Origin: Xanthobacter sp. YC-JY1
GTDB lineage: Bacteria; Pseudomonadota; Alphaproteobacteria; Rhizobiales; Xanthobacteraceae
Direction: 5' to 3'
Length of the DNA stretch: 64,000 bases
NCBI RefSeq assembly: GCF_021730305.1
Contig: NZ_CP032674.1
Span: 2,961,001-3,025,000, forward strand
Positions 24,552 to 33,791 of the stretch are shown here, piece after piece; position 1 is the stretch's first letter, and the number at the start of each line of letters is the position of its first letter. The notes under the pieces are model-generated. The model had not been told where the DNA came from. It was given only the letters and a program-made list of their open reading frames with translations, and made no database searches. Both the position numbers and the translations under genes were made by a program.

Positions 24552-26138
24552 TCAGCTCGAAGGCGGTGGCGCTCCAAAGCCGCCCCCGCCGCATCCCTCT
24601 ATGGTGACGAGATCGCCCGCCTCAAGCAGAAGGTTGGCCTTGCCCGGCAGGGCCGAGACGACCCCGTCGCGCTCGAGGGTGATCACATAGGGCGCGCCCG
24701 CTTCGCCACCTTGCAGGCCATAGGGCGGAATCTTCGTGCGCTCCACGCAGGTGGTCAACCACATGGAGGGCGCCAGCACCCGGTAGCTGCGCACAATCCC
24801 GTCGCCGCCCACATACCGGCCCTTGCCGCCCGCACCCCGGCGGATGGACTGGCGCTCCACCCGAATGGCATAGTTGGCCTCGATCACCTCGGCGGGGGTG
24901 TTGGAGGTGTTGGCGAGGTGGACACGGGTCGCGGGCGCGCCATCCCGGTCGTGTCGCGCGCCCTCTCCCCCGCCATGGACCTCGTAGAGCATCCGCCAGC
25001 TCTCGTCCGGCAGCGGCTCGGCAAAGGCGAGGAGGCCGGACGTGGCCGGGCCGCCCGCCGAAAGGCGCTCGGGGATGACATTTTCCATGGCCCGGAACAC
25101 CGCATCCACGACCCGCATGGAGGTCTCATGGTTGCCGGCGGCCACCGCCGCCTTCCACCCCGGCTCCAGAATGGATCCCGGCCGGGTGATGATGGTGAGC
25201 GGGCGCAGGGCGCCGGCATTTTGCTGCATGTCCCGCCCGCTCAGGATGCGCGCCGCATAGACGACGGCGGAGCGGGCGATGAACGGCGTCGTGTTGCAGA
25301 AGGTGGCCACCCGGTCGGCGGAGCCGGACAGGTCAAAGGTGGCCTCATCGCCGCGGATCTCGATGCGCACATGGATGCGCGAGGGGGCAGCATCCGGCCC
25401 GCCGTCATCGAGGAAGTCGTCCCCCTCATAGGTGCCGTCCGGCAGGTCGGCGATGGCCGCCCGCATCTCGGCCTCGGAGAGGTCGTGAAGACGCGCCATG
25501 GCGGCAATGAAGGTGTCGGTGCCGTGCTGCGCGCACATTTCGCGGATGCGCCGCTCGGCCGCGCTCGTGGCGGCCAGCTGCGCCAGCAGATCGCCCTCGC
25601 AGGACACGGGATCGCGAACATTGGCGAGGATGAAGTCGAGGACGGGACGGTTGACGCCATCCGTGTTGGCGATCAGCAGCGGGGGAATGCGGATGGCCTC
25701 CTGGAAGGTATCCACCGCATTCGCCAGATAGCTGCCCGGCCAGGTGCCGCCCACGTCCGGCCAATGGGCCAAGCTCAAGGCGAACGCAACCAGTCGGCCG
25801 TCAACGAACACGGGGCGTGCGACCTTCACGTCGTTGAGGTGGTTTCCGCCAAGCGCGCCCACATTGTAGACGATCGCGTCTCCCTCGCGCATGGTCGCGG
25901 CGGGATACACCTTCAGCAGTTCCGGGACCGTGTAGCACATGGCGCCCAGATGGATGGGGATGTCCCGGCCCTGGCCGACAAGGCCCCCGGCCGCATCCAT
26001 GATCGCAGACGACAGGTCTCCCGCCTCCCGCAGCAGCGGGGAGCGCGCGGAGCGGGTCATCACGAGGCTCATCTCCTCGGCCGCAGCCGAGAGGCCATGA
26101 CGGATCACCTCGACGACGAAGGGGTCCAGGGTGCTCAT
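24552..26138 (-). CDS. hyuB: Hydantoinase B/oxoprolinase family protein
   Basis: The 528-residue protein is of normal family length. Characteristic segments include VEVIRHGLSAAAEEMS, TRSARSPLLREAGDLSSAI, GQGRDIPIHLGAM, GDAIVYNVGALGGNHLNDV and the glycine-rich C-terminus GCGGGGFGAPP. HyuB pairs with HyuA to hydrolyse cyclic amides such as N-methylhydantoin or 5-oxoproline at the expense of ATP. Its ATG overlaps the HyuA stop by 4 nt. The presence of a dipeptide-type ABC transporter upstream and an aminotransferase downstream suggests catabolism of an imported cyclic amide. Confidence 0.92.
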   Translation of the reverse strand: MSTLDPFVVEVIRHGLSAAAEEMSLVMTRSARSPLLREAGDLSSAIMDAAGGLVGQGRDIPIHLGAMCYTVPELLKVYPAATMREGDAIVYNVGALGGNHLNDVKVARPVFVDGRLVAFALSLAHWPDVGGTWPGSYLANAVDTFQEAIRIPPLLIANTDGVNRPVLDFILANVRDPVSCEGDLLAQLAATSAAERRIREMCAQHGTDTFIAAMARLHDLSEAEMRAAIADLPDGTYEGDDFLDDGGPDAAPSRIHVRIEIRGDEATFDLSGSADRVATFCNTTPFIARSAVVYAARILSGRDMQQNAGALRPLTIITRPGSILEPGWKAAVAAGNHETSMRVVDAVFRAMENVIPERLSAGGPATSGLLAFAEPLPDESWRMLYEVHGGGEGARHDRDGAPATRVHLANTSNTPAEVIEANYAIRVERQSIRRGAGGKGRYVGGDGIVRSYRVLAPSMWLTTCVERTKIPPYGLQGGEAGAPYVITLERDGVVSALPGKANLLLEAGDLVTIEGCGGGGFGAPPPSS

Positions 26139-28138
26139 GCTGCGCTCCGCGTCATGAAGAGATTGCCGAGGTCGTCGGGGCGCACCTGCCAGCCGGGGGG
26201 CACCACCACCGTGGACCAGGCATCCTCGATAATGGCTGGACCGAAGGTGACGCCGGACATGGTCTCGCGCGGAACAATGGCCGTCTCGACGGCACCGGAG
26301 GCATCGAACACGCACAGGCGCGACCGTGCCGTCCCCTGTGCCCGTCCCACGTCCGGACGCGAGAACGGAACCGACGAGGGCTTTCGCGCCTGGATCCGGA
26401 GGGCTTCGATGACGCAGGCCTCCTCCGTCGCATAGCCGAACAGGTCCCGGTGGCGGCGATGGAAGTCCGCCTCGAGCCGCGCCTGGTCCAGCGGCATGGT
26501 GAAGGGGACAGGGATGCTGTCGCTCTGGGCGCTGTAGCGCATCAGCGCCACATGCTCCACGGTGATCTCCTCCCGCGCGATTCCGTTGGCCAGGAGTGGC
26601 CCGGTCGCCTCCCCCGAAAGCTCCGCAACCCGCGCGGCGAAGGCCGCGTGCGGGAAGTTAGCGAGCGGCATCCGCACCGTACCCTGCTGGAGAAAAGAGA
26701 AGTCGGCCGTAAGGCATCCGAGCGCCGAGAACGCGCTGGACGCGGCTGGCACGATGATCTCCGAGAGGCCGTACATGTCGGCGAGCCCCGCCGCATGCAT
26801 GGGGCCGCCACCGCCGAAGGCAAGGAGGGTGCAATCGCGTCCGTCCACGCCCCGCTCAACCGTCACGCGCCGCAGCGCCCGCGCCATGGCGGCGCCCGCC
26901 ACCTTGATGATGCCCATCGCCGTCTCGGTGATGCCGAAGCCCAGCTCGGCGGCAATGGGCGCGATGACCCGCCGCGCCGCCTCCACGTCGATCTGGATCG
27001 TATCGCCAAGCCGTGCCTCGGGATCGAGATAGCCCAGCACCGCATTGGCATCGGTGATGGTGGGCCGATCGCCGCCGCGCCCGTAGCAGGCCGGCCCGGG
27101 CATGGAACCGGCGCTCTTCGGGCCTACCGCCAGGCCACCCGGCCCGAGCGTGACGATAGAGCCGCCGCCGGCCCCGATGGAATGCACCGCGAGCATGGGC
27201 TGGCGCAGGGGGCGCCCACCCATCATGCGGGTGTCGGTCATCTCGGCGGCGCCATCGACGATCAGGCACACATCGGTGGTGGTGCCGCCCATGTCGAAGG
27301 TGAGCACCCGCGGCCGGTCGAGGGTGCGGGCCATGCGGGCGGAGGCTGAGACGCCGGCGGCAGGGCCGGACATGGCCATCACCAGCGGGCGGCGCTTCAC
27401 CGCCGGCACGGGCACCATGGCGCCGGCCGAATGGAACACCTGCAGTCCCGCGCCGATGGGCAGGCGGCGCTCCAGCTCGGTGAGATACTCCACGGCGATC
27501 GGCATGGCCGCCGCGTTGAAGGCCGTGGAAGAGGCCCGCTCATATTCGCGCGCCTCGGGATTGATCTCGTGCGACACGCAGACATGGGGAACTACGCCTT
27601 CGAGCGCCGCCCCGATCTCCTTCTCGTGCGCCGGGTTGGCATAGGAGTGCAGCAGGCAGATCGCGACGCTCTCCACCGCATTGGCCACGAGCCACGCCTT
27701 GAGGCGCTCGACCTCGGCTTTAGCCAGCGCTTCGACCACCTTGCCCGTGGGGTCGAGGCGCTCCCGGATGCCGAAGCATAGGCTCGCCGGCACCAGCGGC
27801 AGCGCCTTGGGCCTGATGTCGAGGCGGTAGAGTTCCTCGCGACGATAGCGGGCGATTTCCAGCACGTCCTCGAAGCCGGCGGTCGCCACCAGCGCCACGC
27901 GCGGCAGGCGCTCCTCCACCAGAGCGTTGGTGACGCGGGTGGTGCCGTGGACGAAGCGGCGCACCGCTTCCGGCGCCACGCCCACCGCCGCCAGGGCTTC
28001 GAGCATGGCGGTGACCGGGGCATCGGGGCGGGAGGGGACCTTGGCGATCCGCGTCTCGTTGGTGTCGGGCCTGACGGCGATGATATCGGTGAACGTGCCG
28101 CCGATGTCTGTGCCGATGTCCCATAGCCTCGTCGTCAC
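26135..28138 (-). CDS. hyuA: Hydantoinase A/5-oxoprolinase family protein
   Basis: The 667-residue protein has the actin/acetate-kinase-like ATP-binding motifs of HyuA: IGTDIGGTFTDI at the N-terminus, FVHGTTRVTNAL, TFDMGGTTTDV and SIGAGGGSI in the centre, then FGGGGPMHAAGLADM. I select the GTG after AGGAGAG; a GTG eight codons upstream gives a slightly longer form. HyuA phosphorylates or activates the lactam for ring opening. It is separated from the transporter ATPase gene by about 30 bp and overlaps HyuB. No acetone-carboxylase gamma subunit is present, favouring hydantoinase/oxoprolinase over acetone carboxylation. Confidence 0.92.
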   Translation of the reverse strand: MTTRLWDIGTDIGGTFTDIIAVRPDTNETRIAKVPSRPDAPVTAMLEALAAVGVAPEAVRRFVHGTTRVTNALVEERLPRVALVATAGFEDVLEIARYRREELYRLDIRPKALPLVPASLCFGIRERLDPTGKVVEALAKAEVERLKAWLVANAVESVAICLLHSYANPAHEKEIGAALEGVVPHVCVSHEINPEAREYERASSTAFNAAAMPIAVEYLTELERRLPIGAGLQVFHSAGAMVPVPAVKRRPLVMAMSGPAAGVSASARMARTLDRPRVLTFDMGGTTTDVCLIVDGAAEMTDTRMMGGRPLRQPMLAVHSIGAGGGSIVTLGPGGLAVGPKSAGSMPGPACYGRGGDRPTITDANAVLGYLDPEARLGDTIQIDVEAARRVIAPIAAELGFGITETAMGIIKVAGAAMARALRRVTVERGVDGRDCTLLAFGGGGPMHAAGLADMYGLSEIIVPAASSAFSALGCLTADFSFLQQGTVRMPLANFPHAAFAARVAELSGEATGPLLANGIAREEITVEHVALMRYSAQSDSIPVPFTMPLDQARLEADFHRRHRDLFGYATEEACVIEALRIQARKPSSVPFSRPDVGRAQGTARSRLCVFDASGAVETAIVPRETMSGVTFGPAIIEDAWSTVVVPPGWQVRPDDLGNLFMTRSAA

Positions 28139-28168
28139 GTCGGTTCTCTCCTGCCTCGCCACGCGCCA

Positions 28169-29812
28169 TCAGGCGGTGGCGGCCTGCACGGGTTCGAAAT
28201 GAGGGATGGCACCGAGCAGTTCGCGGGTGTACGCGGCCTGCGGATTGCGGAAGAGGGCGTGGCTTTCCCCCTCCTCCACGATGCGGCCGTGGCGCATGAC
28301 GATCGTGCGCTCGCACATCATCCGCACCACGTTGAGGTCGTGGCTGACGAACAGAAAGGCGAGGCCCTCGTCGCGCCGCAGATCGTCGAGCAGTTTCAGC
28401 ACCACCGCCTGCACAGAAACATCGAGGGCCGCCGTGGGCTCGTCCAGCACCAGGAGGCGCGGCTCCACCGCGACGGCGCGGGCGATGCCGATGCGCGCCT
28501 TCTGGCCGCCTGAGAGCTGATGGGGGAAGCGCGAGAGCAGGTCCGGCGACAGGCCGCAGCGTTCGGCCACCTCTTCCACCCGCCGCTTCACCTGCGCCCC
28601 ATCAGTGAGCTTGGCGAGGCGCCGCACCGGCCGGGCGATGCATTCGAAGGCGGTGAAGCGGGGATTGAGGCTCTCGTGCGGATCCTGGAACACGATCTGG
28701 ATCTCGCGTCGCCAGGGAGACTCGTGAAAGGTCCTCAGGGGGATCGCACCGATGTCCACCCCATCGAACAGGAGGCGTCCGCCGTCCGCATCTGCAAGCC
28801 GGCAGACGATGCGCGACAGGGTGCTCTTGCCCGAACCGGACTCTCCCACCAGGCCAAGGCTTTCGCCGGCTTTCAGGGTGAGGGAGACATCCTCGACCGC
28901 CAGCGTGCTGTCGAAGCGCTTCACGATGCTCGACGCGTCCAGCAGCACCCGCGCCTCGCGTGGCACGGCGAATGGGGCGCGTGCGACACTAGGCGTCTCG
29001 CCCACCAGTTCGTCGACGGTGGAGGTCGGCGTCGGGGAAGCAGCCACCAGCCTGCGGGTGTAGGGATGGGACGGATGGCGGAAGATGTCGACGGCGGGCG
29101 CGGCCTCGACCACCCGGCCCTGCTGCATCACCATCACGTCCCGGCAATAGCTGGCGGCCAGCCCCAGATCATGGGTGATGAGGATGAGCGCCATGCCCCG
29201 CTCGGCCGTGAGCCCCGCGATGAGGTCCATCACCGTCTTCTGGGTGGTGACGTCGAGGCCCGTGGTCGGCTCGTCGGCAATGAGCAAAGAGGGGTTGCAG
29301 GCGATGGCCATGGCGATCATGACCCGCTGGCACATGCCCCCAGACAGCTCCGCCGGATAGGCGTCGAAGCGCTTGTCCGCGTCACGGATGCGAACCGCCT
29401 CCAGCAGCTCCAGCGCGCGGGCCCGCAGCACCGCCTTGGGCAGGTTCTCGTGGGCGGCGATGGCGTCCATGACCTGGAGGCCAATGGAGCGGATGGGATT
29501 GAGGGCCGTGCGCGGGCTCTGGAACACCATGGAGATGGCGGCCCCGCGCAGCGCCTTCATGCGGGCCGGATCGGCGCGGGTGATGTCCTCGCCCCGGAAC
29601 AGGATGCGGCCCTTGGGGATGCGCGCGGCCCGGTCCAGAAGCTGCGTCACGGCATAGGCAGTCACCGATTTGCCCGAGCCGCTCTCGCCCACCACCGCCA
29701 GCGTGCCGCCCGGCGCGAGTTGGAGGTCGATGCCGCGGACCGCCTCCACCATTCCCGCGCGGGTGCTGAAGGCAACGTGCAGGTTCTGAATGTCGAGGAG
29801 GGGGCCGCTCAC
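28169..29812 (-). CDS. Dipeptide-type ABC transporter, fused double ATP-binding protein
   Basis: The 547-residue protein contains two complete ABC domains, as in GsiA or DppDF fusions. The first has Walker A GESGSGKSVTAY and signature LSGGMCQRV, the second Walker A GESGSGKSTLSR and signature LSGGQKARI; each has a Walker B (LLIADEPTTGLD, LLVLDEPTAALD) and the oligopeptide-ATPase C-terminal tail. The GTG start overlaps the stop of the DppC-type permease (GTGA). It energises import through the two permeases encoded just upstream, and is followed by the hydantoinase genes. Confidence 0.93.
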   Translation of the reverse strand: MSGPLLDIQNLHVAFSTRAGMVEAVRGIDLQLAPGGTLAVVGESGSGKSVTAYAVTQLLDRAARIPKGRILFRGEDITRADPARMKALRGAAISMVFQSPRTALNPIRSIGLQVMDAIAAHENLPKAVLRARALELLEAVRIRDADKRFDAYPAELSGGMCQRVMIAMAIACNPSLLIADEPTTGLDVTTQKTVMDLIAGLTAERGMALILITHDLGLAASYCRDVMVMQQGRVVEAAPAVDIFRHPSHPYTRRLVAASPTPTSTVDELVGETPSVARAPFAVPREARVLLDASSIVKRFDSTLAVEDVSLTLKAGESLGLVGESGSGKSTLSRIVCRLADADGGRLLFDGVDIGAIPLRTFHESPWRREIQIVFQDPHESLNPRFTAFECIARPVRRLAKLTDGAQVKRRVEEVAERCGLSPDLLSRFPHQLSGGQKARIGIARAVAVEPRLLVLDEPTAALDVSVQAVVLKLLDDLRRDEGLAFLFVSHDLNVVRMMCERTIVMRHGRIVEEGESHALFRNPQAAYTRELLGAIPHFEPVQAATA

Positions 29813-30654
29813 GTGCGCATCCTCGGATCGAGAATGTCGCGCAGGCCATCGCCCAGGAGGTTGAAGCAGAGCACGGCCAGCATCAGCGCGAGGCCGGGAA
29901 AGGCCACCAGCCACCATTGGCCGTTGCCGATGAAGCGGGCGCCCTCGGCTACCATGATCCCCCATTCCGGGGTGGGGGCCTGCACGCCGAGGCCGAGGAA
30001 GGACAGGCCCGCCGCGTTCAGGATGGCCCAGCCGAGATTGAGCGATATCTGCACCGCCATGGCCGGCAGGATGTTGGGCAGGAGATAAGCGAGAACGATG
30101 GTGGCGTGGCTTTCTCCACCGGCCCGCGCCGCTTCCACCCAGCCGGCATGGCGGCGCACGTTCACCTCGGCACGGGCGAAGCGGATGTAGAAGGGCAGAT
30201 TGATGAGCGCGGTGGCGATGACGATGTTCTCCACCCGGTTGCCGAGCGCGGCCACCAGTGCCATGGCCAACACGAACAGCGGAAAGGCCATCAGCACATC
30301 CACCAGACGGCCCACAGAGCGGTCGACGCGGCCGCCCGCATAGCCGCACAGGGCCCCGATGGTCGCGCCGGCCGCGAAAGACAGGAGGACCGCGGAGACG
30401 GCGATGCCGAGATCGAGCCGCGTGGCCCCGATCAGACGGCTGAAGATGTCACGGCCCAGCTGATCGGTGCCCGCCCAGTGGGTCGCGGATGGCGGCTGGA
30501 GCGCGGCGGGGACGTTGGAGGCGATGGGATCATAGGGCGTGATCCACGGCGCGAGGACGGCGATGGCGACGAGCACCACGGCGCCGGCCGCCGCGCAGGC
30601 CGTCACCGGATTGCCGCGCAGCACCCATCCGGCATGGCGAAGCGTGGCGCTCAT
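29809..30654 (-). CDS. Dipeptide-type ABC transporter permease (DppC family)
   Basis: The 281-residue protein has six membrane helices and the DppC-type motifs WAGTDQLGRDIFSRLIGATR and the EAA loop around EAARAGGESHATIVLAYLLPNI. An N-terminal helix precedes a periplasmic loop (ITPYDPIASN). It overlaps both neighbours by 4 nt, so the operon is tightly coupled. It forms the membrane channel with the DppB-type subunit. Confidence 0.93.
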   Translation of the reverse strand: MSATLRHAGWVLRGNPVTACAAAGAVVLVAIAVLAPWITPYDPIASNVPAALQPPSATHWAGTDQLGRDIFSRLIGATRLDLGIAVSAVLLSFAAGATIGALCGYAGGRVDRSVGRLVDVLMAFPLFVLAMALVAALGNRVENIVIATALINLPFYIRFARAEVNVRRHAGWVEAARAGGESHATIVLAYLLPNILPAMAVQISLNLGWAILNAAGLSFLGLGVQAPTPEWGIMVAEGARFIGNGQWWLVAFPGLALMLAVLCFNLLGDGLRDILDPRMRT

Positions 30655-31682
30655 TGGAGGGAGATCCGCGGATCGACGATGCCGTAGAGGACATCGATGA
30701 TGAGATTGACCATCACGAAGATGACCGCGATGAGCAGCACGAAGCCCTGCACCGGCGCATAGTCAGAGGCGAGGAGCGCATCGAGCGCGTAGGAGCCGAT
30801 GCCGGGCCAGGAAAACACCTTCTCCACCAGCACGTTTGCGCCGAGCATGGTGGAGAAGACGATACCGATGATGGTCAGCACCGGCAGCAGCGCGTTCCTG
30901 AGCGCATAGACCACGACCACCCGCCAATCCGACATGCCGACCGAGCGGGCGGTGCGGATGAAGTCCGAGCCGAGCACCGAGAGCAGCGACGCCCGTGTCA
31001 TGCGCGCCAGCGGCGCAAGCACGAAGAGCGCCATGGTGCAGGCCGGGAGGATGAGCTGCCCGAAGGCCGCCTTCCAGCCCGCCAGATCCCCCACCAGGAG
31101 GAAATCGATCAGCAGGAAGCCGGTGATCCCCGGCGGGGGTGCTGCGAAAATATCGACGCGCCCTGTGGGATCGGGCGCGAGGCCGAGCAGATAGTAGAAC
31201 ACATAGATCAAGAGCAGGCCGGTGACGAAGGTCGGCACGCACACGCCGAGCGTGCACACGAACCGCACGCCGTGGTCCAGCAGGGAGTTCGGCCGCAGGG
31301 CCGCGAGGATGCCCAGTGGCAGCGCCAGCGCCAGGGCCAGCACCAGGGCAAACAGGGTCAGCTCCAGCGAGGCGGGCATCCGCTCGGCGAGATCGGCGAT
31401 CACCGGCTGGCCGGTTGTCATGGACTGGCCGAGATTGCCCCGAGCGAGGTCGCCCACATAGCGCACGAACTGCTCCGGGATGGGCCGATCAAGGCCCATC
31501 GTCTCGCGGATCTGGGCCATCTCGGCCTGTCCGGCATTGGGCCCGGAGGCGAAGAACGCCGCCGGGTCTCCCGGCAGCACGCGCATCAGCAGGAAGGTGA
31601 ACAGGACCACCCCGAAGAGCGCCGGCAGGGAGGCCAGAAGATGCTTCCCCACCCTGCGGCCGATATTGAGCAGCGCGGACAT
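30651..31682 (-). CDS. Dipeptide-type ABC transporter permease (DppB family)
   Basis: The 343-residue protein starts at an ATG 4 bp after the substrate-binding-protein stop. It is a typical DppB-type subunit: N-terminal helix LLASLPALFGVVLFTFLLMRVLPGDPA, the periplasmic region IRETMGLDRPIPEQFVRYV, and the EAA-type loop near RTARSVGMSDWRVVVVYALRNALLPVL. It is the partner of the DppC-type permease, whose gene overlaps its stop. It belongs to the transport part of the hydantoinase operon. Confidence 0.93.
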   Translation of the reverse strand: MSALLNIGRRVGKHLLASLPALFGVVLFTFLLMRVLPGDPAAFFASGPNAGQAEMAQIRETMGLDRPIPEQFVRYVGDLARGNLGQSMTTGQPVIADLAERMPASLELTLFALVLALALALPLGILAALRPNSLLDHGVRFVCTLGVCVPTFVTGLLLIYVFYYLLGLAPDPTGRVDIFAAPPPGITGFLLIDFLLVGDLAGWKAAFGQLILPACTMALFVLAPLARMTRASLLSVLGSDFIRTARSVGMSDWRVVVVYALRNALLPVLTIIGIVFSTMLGANVLVEKVFSWPGIGSYALDALLASDYAPVQGFVLLIAVIFVMVNLIIDVLYGIVDPRISLQ

Positions 31683-31686
31683 GCCC

Positions 31687-33327
31687 TCAGGCCCTGCGCA
31701 GGTCTCGGTAGTCCACCTGCCCATGAAACCAGTAGGTGTAGCCGTCGATGGCGGGAGCCATCACCGCGTCCTGGTTGGGTTGCCAAACCATGATCATCGG
31801 CACGTCGCGGGCCGCGATGTCGACCATCTGGCGACAGGTGGCCTCGTACGTGGCCGCGTCGGCCTCGAAACGCGCGGCCTGCGCCAGCGCGTCCAGCTTG
31901 GGATCGGAGAAGCCGCTGAAGTTCCAGCGGTGGTCGCCGGTGAAATAGTTGCGCAGGAAATAGTCCGGCGCCGGCAGCCAAGCCGTTCCTGCGGAGATGA
32001 AGAACGGCACGCGCCGCTCCACTTCCATGCTGGCCATCTGGGCCGGAGGCAGCTTCTGGATGGACACGTCCACGCCGACGGCGCCAAGGGCCTCCCGGAT
32101 CAGCGTCGCCATCGGCTCGGCGACGGCGGCGACGCCGGCCGAGAAGGAGAAGGTGGTCTTGAAGCCATTGGGGAAGCCCGCTTCCGCCAGCAGCGCCTTC
32201 GCCTTGGCGGGGTCGGTCCGGAAAGGCAGGGGCTGGGGGAAGGTGCCGTTGGGCGCCTCGGTCCAGGTGGCACCGAACAGGGCCCGGCCCCGGCGGAACA
32301 GGGCGGCCTCGAACATGGCCTCGTAGGGAAGCGCGGCCGCGAGCGCGGCCCGCACCTTGGGATTGTCGAACGGCGCCATGCGGGTGTTGAACACGATGGC
32401 GGTGAAGCCATTGATCTGCGGCGTCGCCACCAGCTTGATCTTGCCGCGCGCTTCCAGCGCACTGATGTCGCTGGACTGCAGATCGATGGCGATGTCTGCA
32501 TCGCCGCGCTCAAGAAGGTTGGCGCGGGTGGCGGCTTCCGGGACGGTCTGGGCGATGACGCGGCGGAAGTAGGGAAGCATCCCGCCCGCGCCATTCTTCC
32601 ACGCCTCGTTGCGCTTCAGGATGGTCTGCTGGCCGGACTTATACTGCTCCACCACATAGGCGCCGCCGCCGGCGGTGTTCTCCTTGAGCCAGGTCTGCGC
32701 CCACGGATCCTCGGCGGTGGCGTTACGGCGCGCCAGCGTGCTGTTGAACATGGGCGAGAGCGGAACCGCGAGATTGGCGAGCGCGAGCCGGTCCGGCCTG
32801 TCGAGGGAGACTTCGACCACCCCCTCGCCGAGCACCTTGAACTGTTCCGGCTTCACCAGCGAGCCGGTGGCGATCTGCCCCGCCGCAAGGGATTTGGCGG
32901 AAACGGCGCGATCGAGCGACCATTTCACATCCTCGGCAGTGACCGGGGAACCGTCGTGCCAGGTGGCGCCCTTGCGCAGATGGAAGGTGAAGGTGCGACC
33001 GTCCGCGGAGCGGTCGACCTTCTCAGCGAGCTCGCCGCGAATGTTATCGAAGTCGAAGACCCAGGAGCCATTGACCTGCTTGCGGCCGTAGGAAGCCAGG
33101 CGATCGTACACTGCGGTGGACAGGCCGAAGGATTCGCGCGTGGCCCCTGGCGTGGTCGGGTCCAGGGTGTTCACGGTGCCGGCGAGCACGTGGCGCAGGG
33201 TCTCTGCACGGGTCTGCGCCTGCGCGTCAGCCACGCGGCCGAACGCACCCAAGGCCCCTCCGGCTGCGGACGCGAGCACGGCTTTCAGGCCCTGCCTTCT
33301 GGTGAAGGCGAAGCGATCGAAACTCAT
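31687..33327 (-). CDS. Extracellular solute-binding protein family 5 (peptide/opine-type ABC transporter)
   Basis: The 546-residue protein begins with a twin-arginine-like signal (FTRRQGLKAVLASAAGG, cleavage near AQAQT). The SBP_bac_5 fold follows: LAGTVNTLDPTT, a DGRTFTFHLRKGATWHDGSPVTAEDVKWSLDR segment that is the family hallmark, and the C-terminal WFHGQVDYRDLR. It would capture a peptide-like or cyclic amide compound in the periplasm. It is the first gene of a minus-strand run leading through permeases, ATPase, HyuA and HyuB. Ligand unknown; linkage to hydantoinase suggests a hydantoin or oxoproline-like molecule. Confidence 0.92.
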   Translation of the reverse strand: MSFDRFAFTRRQGLKAVLASAAGGALGAFGRVADAQAQTRAETLRHVLAGTVNTLDPTTPGATRESFGLSTAVYDRLASYGRKQVNGSWVFDFDNIRGELAEKVDRSADGRTFTFHLRKGATWHDGSPVTAEDVKWSLDRAVSAKSLAAGQIATGSLVKPEQFKVLGEGVVEVSLDRPDRLALANLAVPLSPMFNSTLARRNATAEDPWAQTWLKENTAGGGAYVVEQYKSGQQTILKRNEAWKNGAGGMLPYFRRVIAQTVPEAATRANLLERGDADIAIDLQSSDISALEARGKIKLVATPQINGFTAIVFNTRMAPFDNPKVRAALAAALPYEAMFEAALFRRGRALFGATWTEAPNGTFPQPLPFRTDPAKAKALLAEAGFPNGFKTTFSFSAGVAAVAEPMATLIREALGAVGVDVSIQKLPPAQMASMEVERRVPFFISAGTAWLPAPDYFLRNYFTGDHRWNFSGFSDPKLDALAQAARFEADAATYEATCRQMVDIAARDVPMIMVWQPNQDAVMAPAIDGYTYWFHGQVDYRDLRRA

Positions 33328-33791
33328 GGTCCAGACCCCTCTGGTCGGAAGGAAGGTTCGACGTCATTCGACGTTCGGATCTTTTTCTGGCTCAGAACAT
33401 GACAGCTCCGCGGCTAATCGATAGGTCCAGAATTGGCTCAAAAGAATGTGCCAGATCCCCTCATAGCGTGAGCCAGCGACAGGAATAAGTTCTATATTAC
33501 CTCAATCGATGAGCGTGACTTTGCCCCTTCTTGCCCCGCAGCAGGTGCCGCGAAGTTCATGCATCAGCGAGGTGTGAAGCCCTCAATCGCCTGCCTGCTG
33601 GCGGAGTCGGCCGCTGCCAGCGGCACGACGGCAGGCATCACGCTCGACCCGACATTCACGATCACACCGGAGCGCCGAATGCGGCGCGACCATGCGCGCG
33701 CCTCATTGACGTTACGTAATATGCTACGAACCGGAGCAGGCTGGGTGCGCACCGCGGCGCGCGACCGGCGGACGGCGGCGGAGGCGTTACG
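33328..33791. other. Divergent intergenic region (transporter operon / universal stress protein)
   Basis: These 464 bp separate two divergent transcription units. Visible are an 8-bp direct repeat TTCGACGT at 33357-33364 and 33367-33374 (10-bp period), the TGGCTCA/TGAGCCA pair listed separately, and an 8-bp palindrome TTACGTAA at 33712-33719 about 70 bp before the stress-protein start. Small open frames in the region have no recognisable product. Confidence 0.55.
33434..33476. promoter_or_regulatory. TGGCTCA ... TGAGCCA inverted motif upstream of the transporter operon
   Basis: TGGCTCA (33434-33440) and TGAGCCA (33469-33475) are exact inverted copies separated by 28 bp. The right arm lies within GTGAGCCAG, the same 9-mer found upstream of the aminotransferase. 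GTGCCAGAT between them is a partial copy. Possible binding site for the MocR regulator encoded in the operon. Confidence 0.35.

Noticed and set aside
26135-28138. Acetone carboxylase alpha/beta subunits
   Set aside because: HyuA/HyuB-type proteins are related to acetone carboxylase, but no gamma subunit is present, and the transporter and transaminase context points to cyclic amides.
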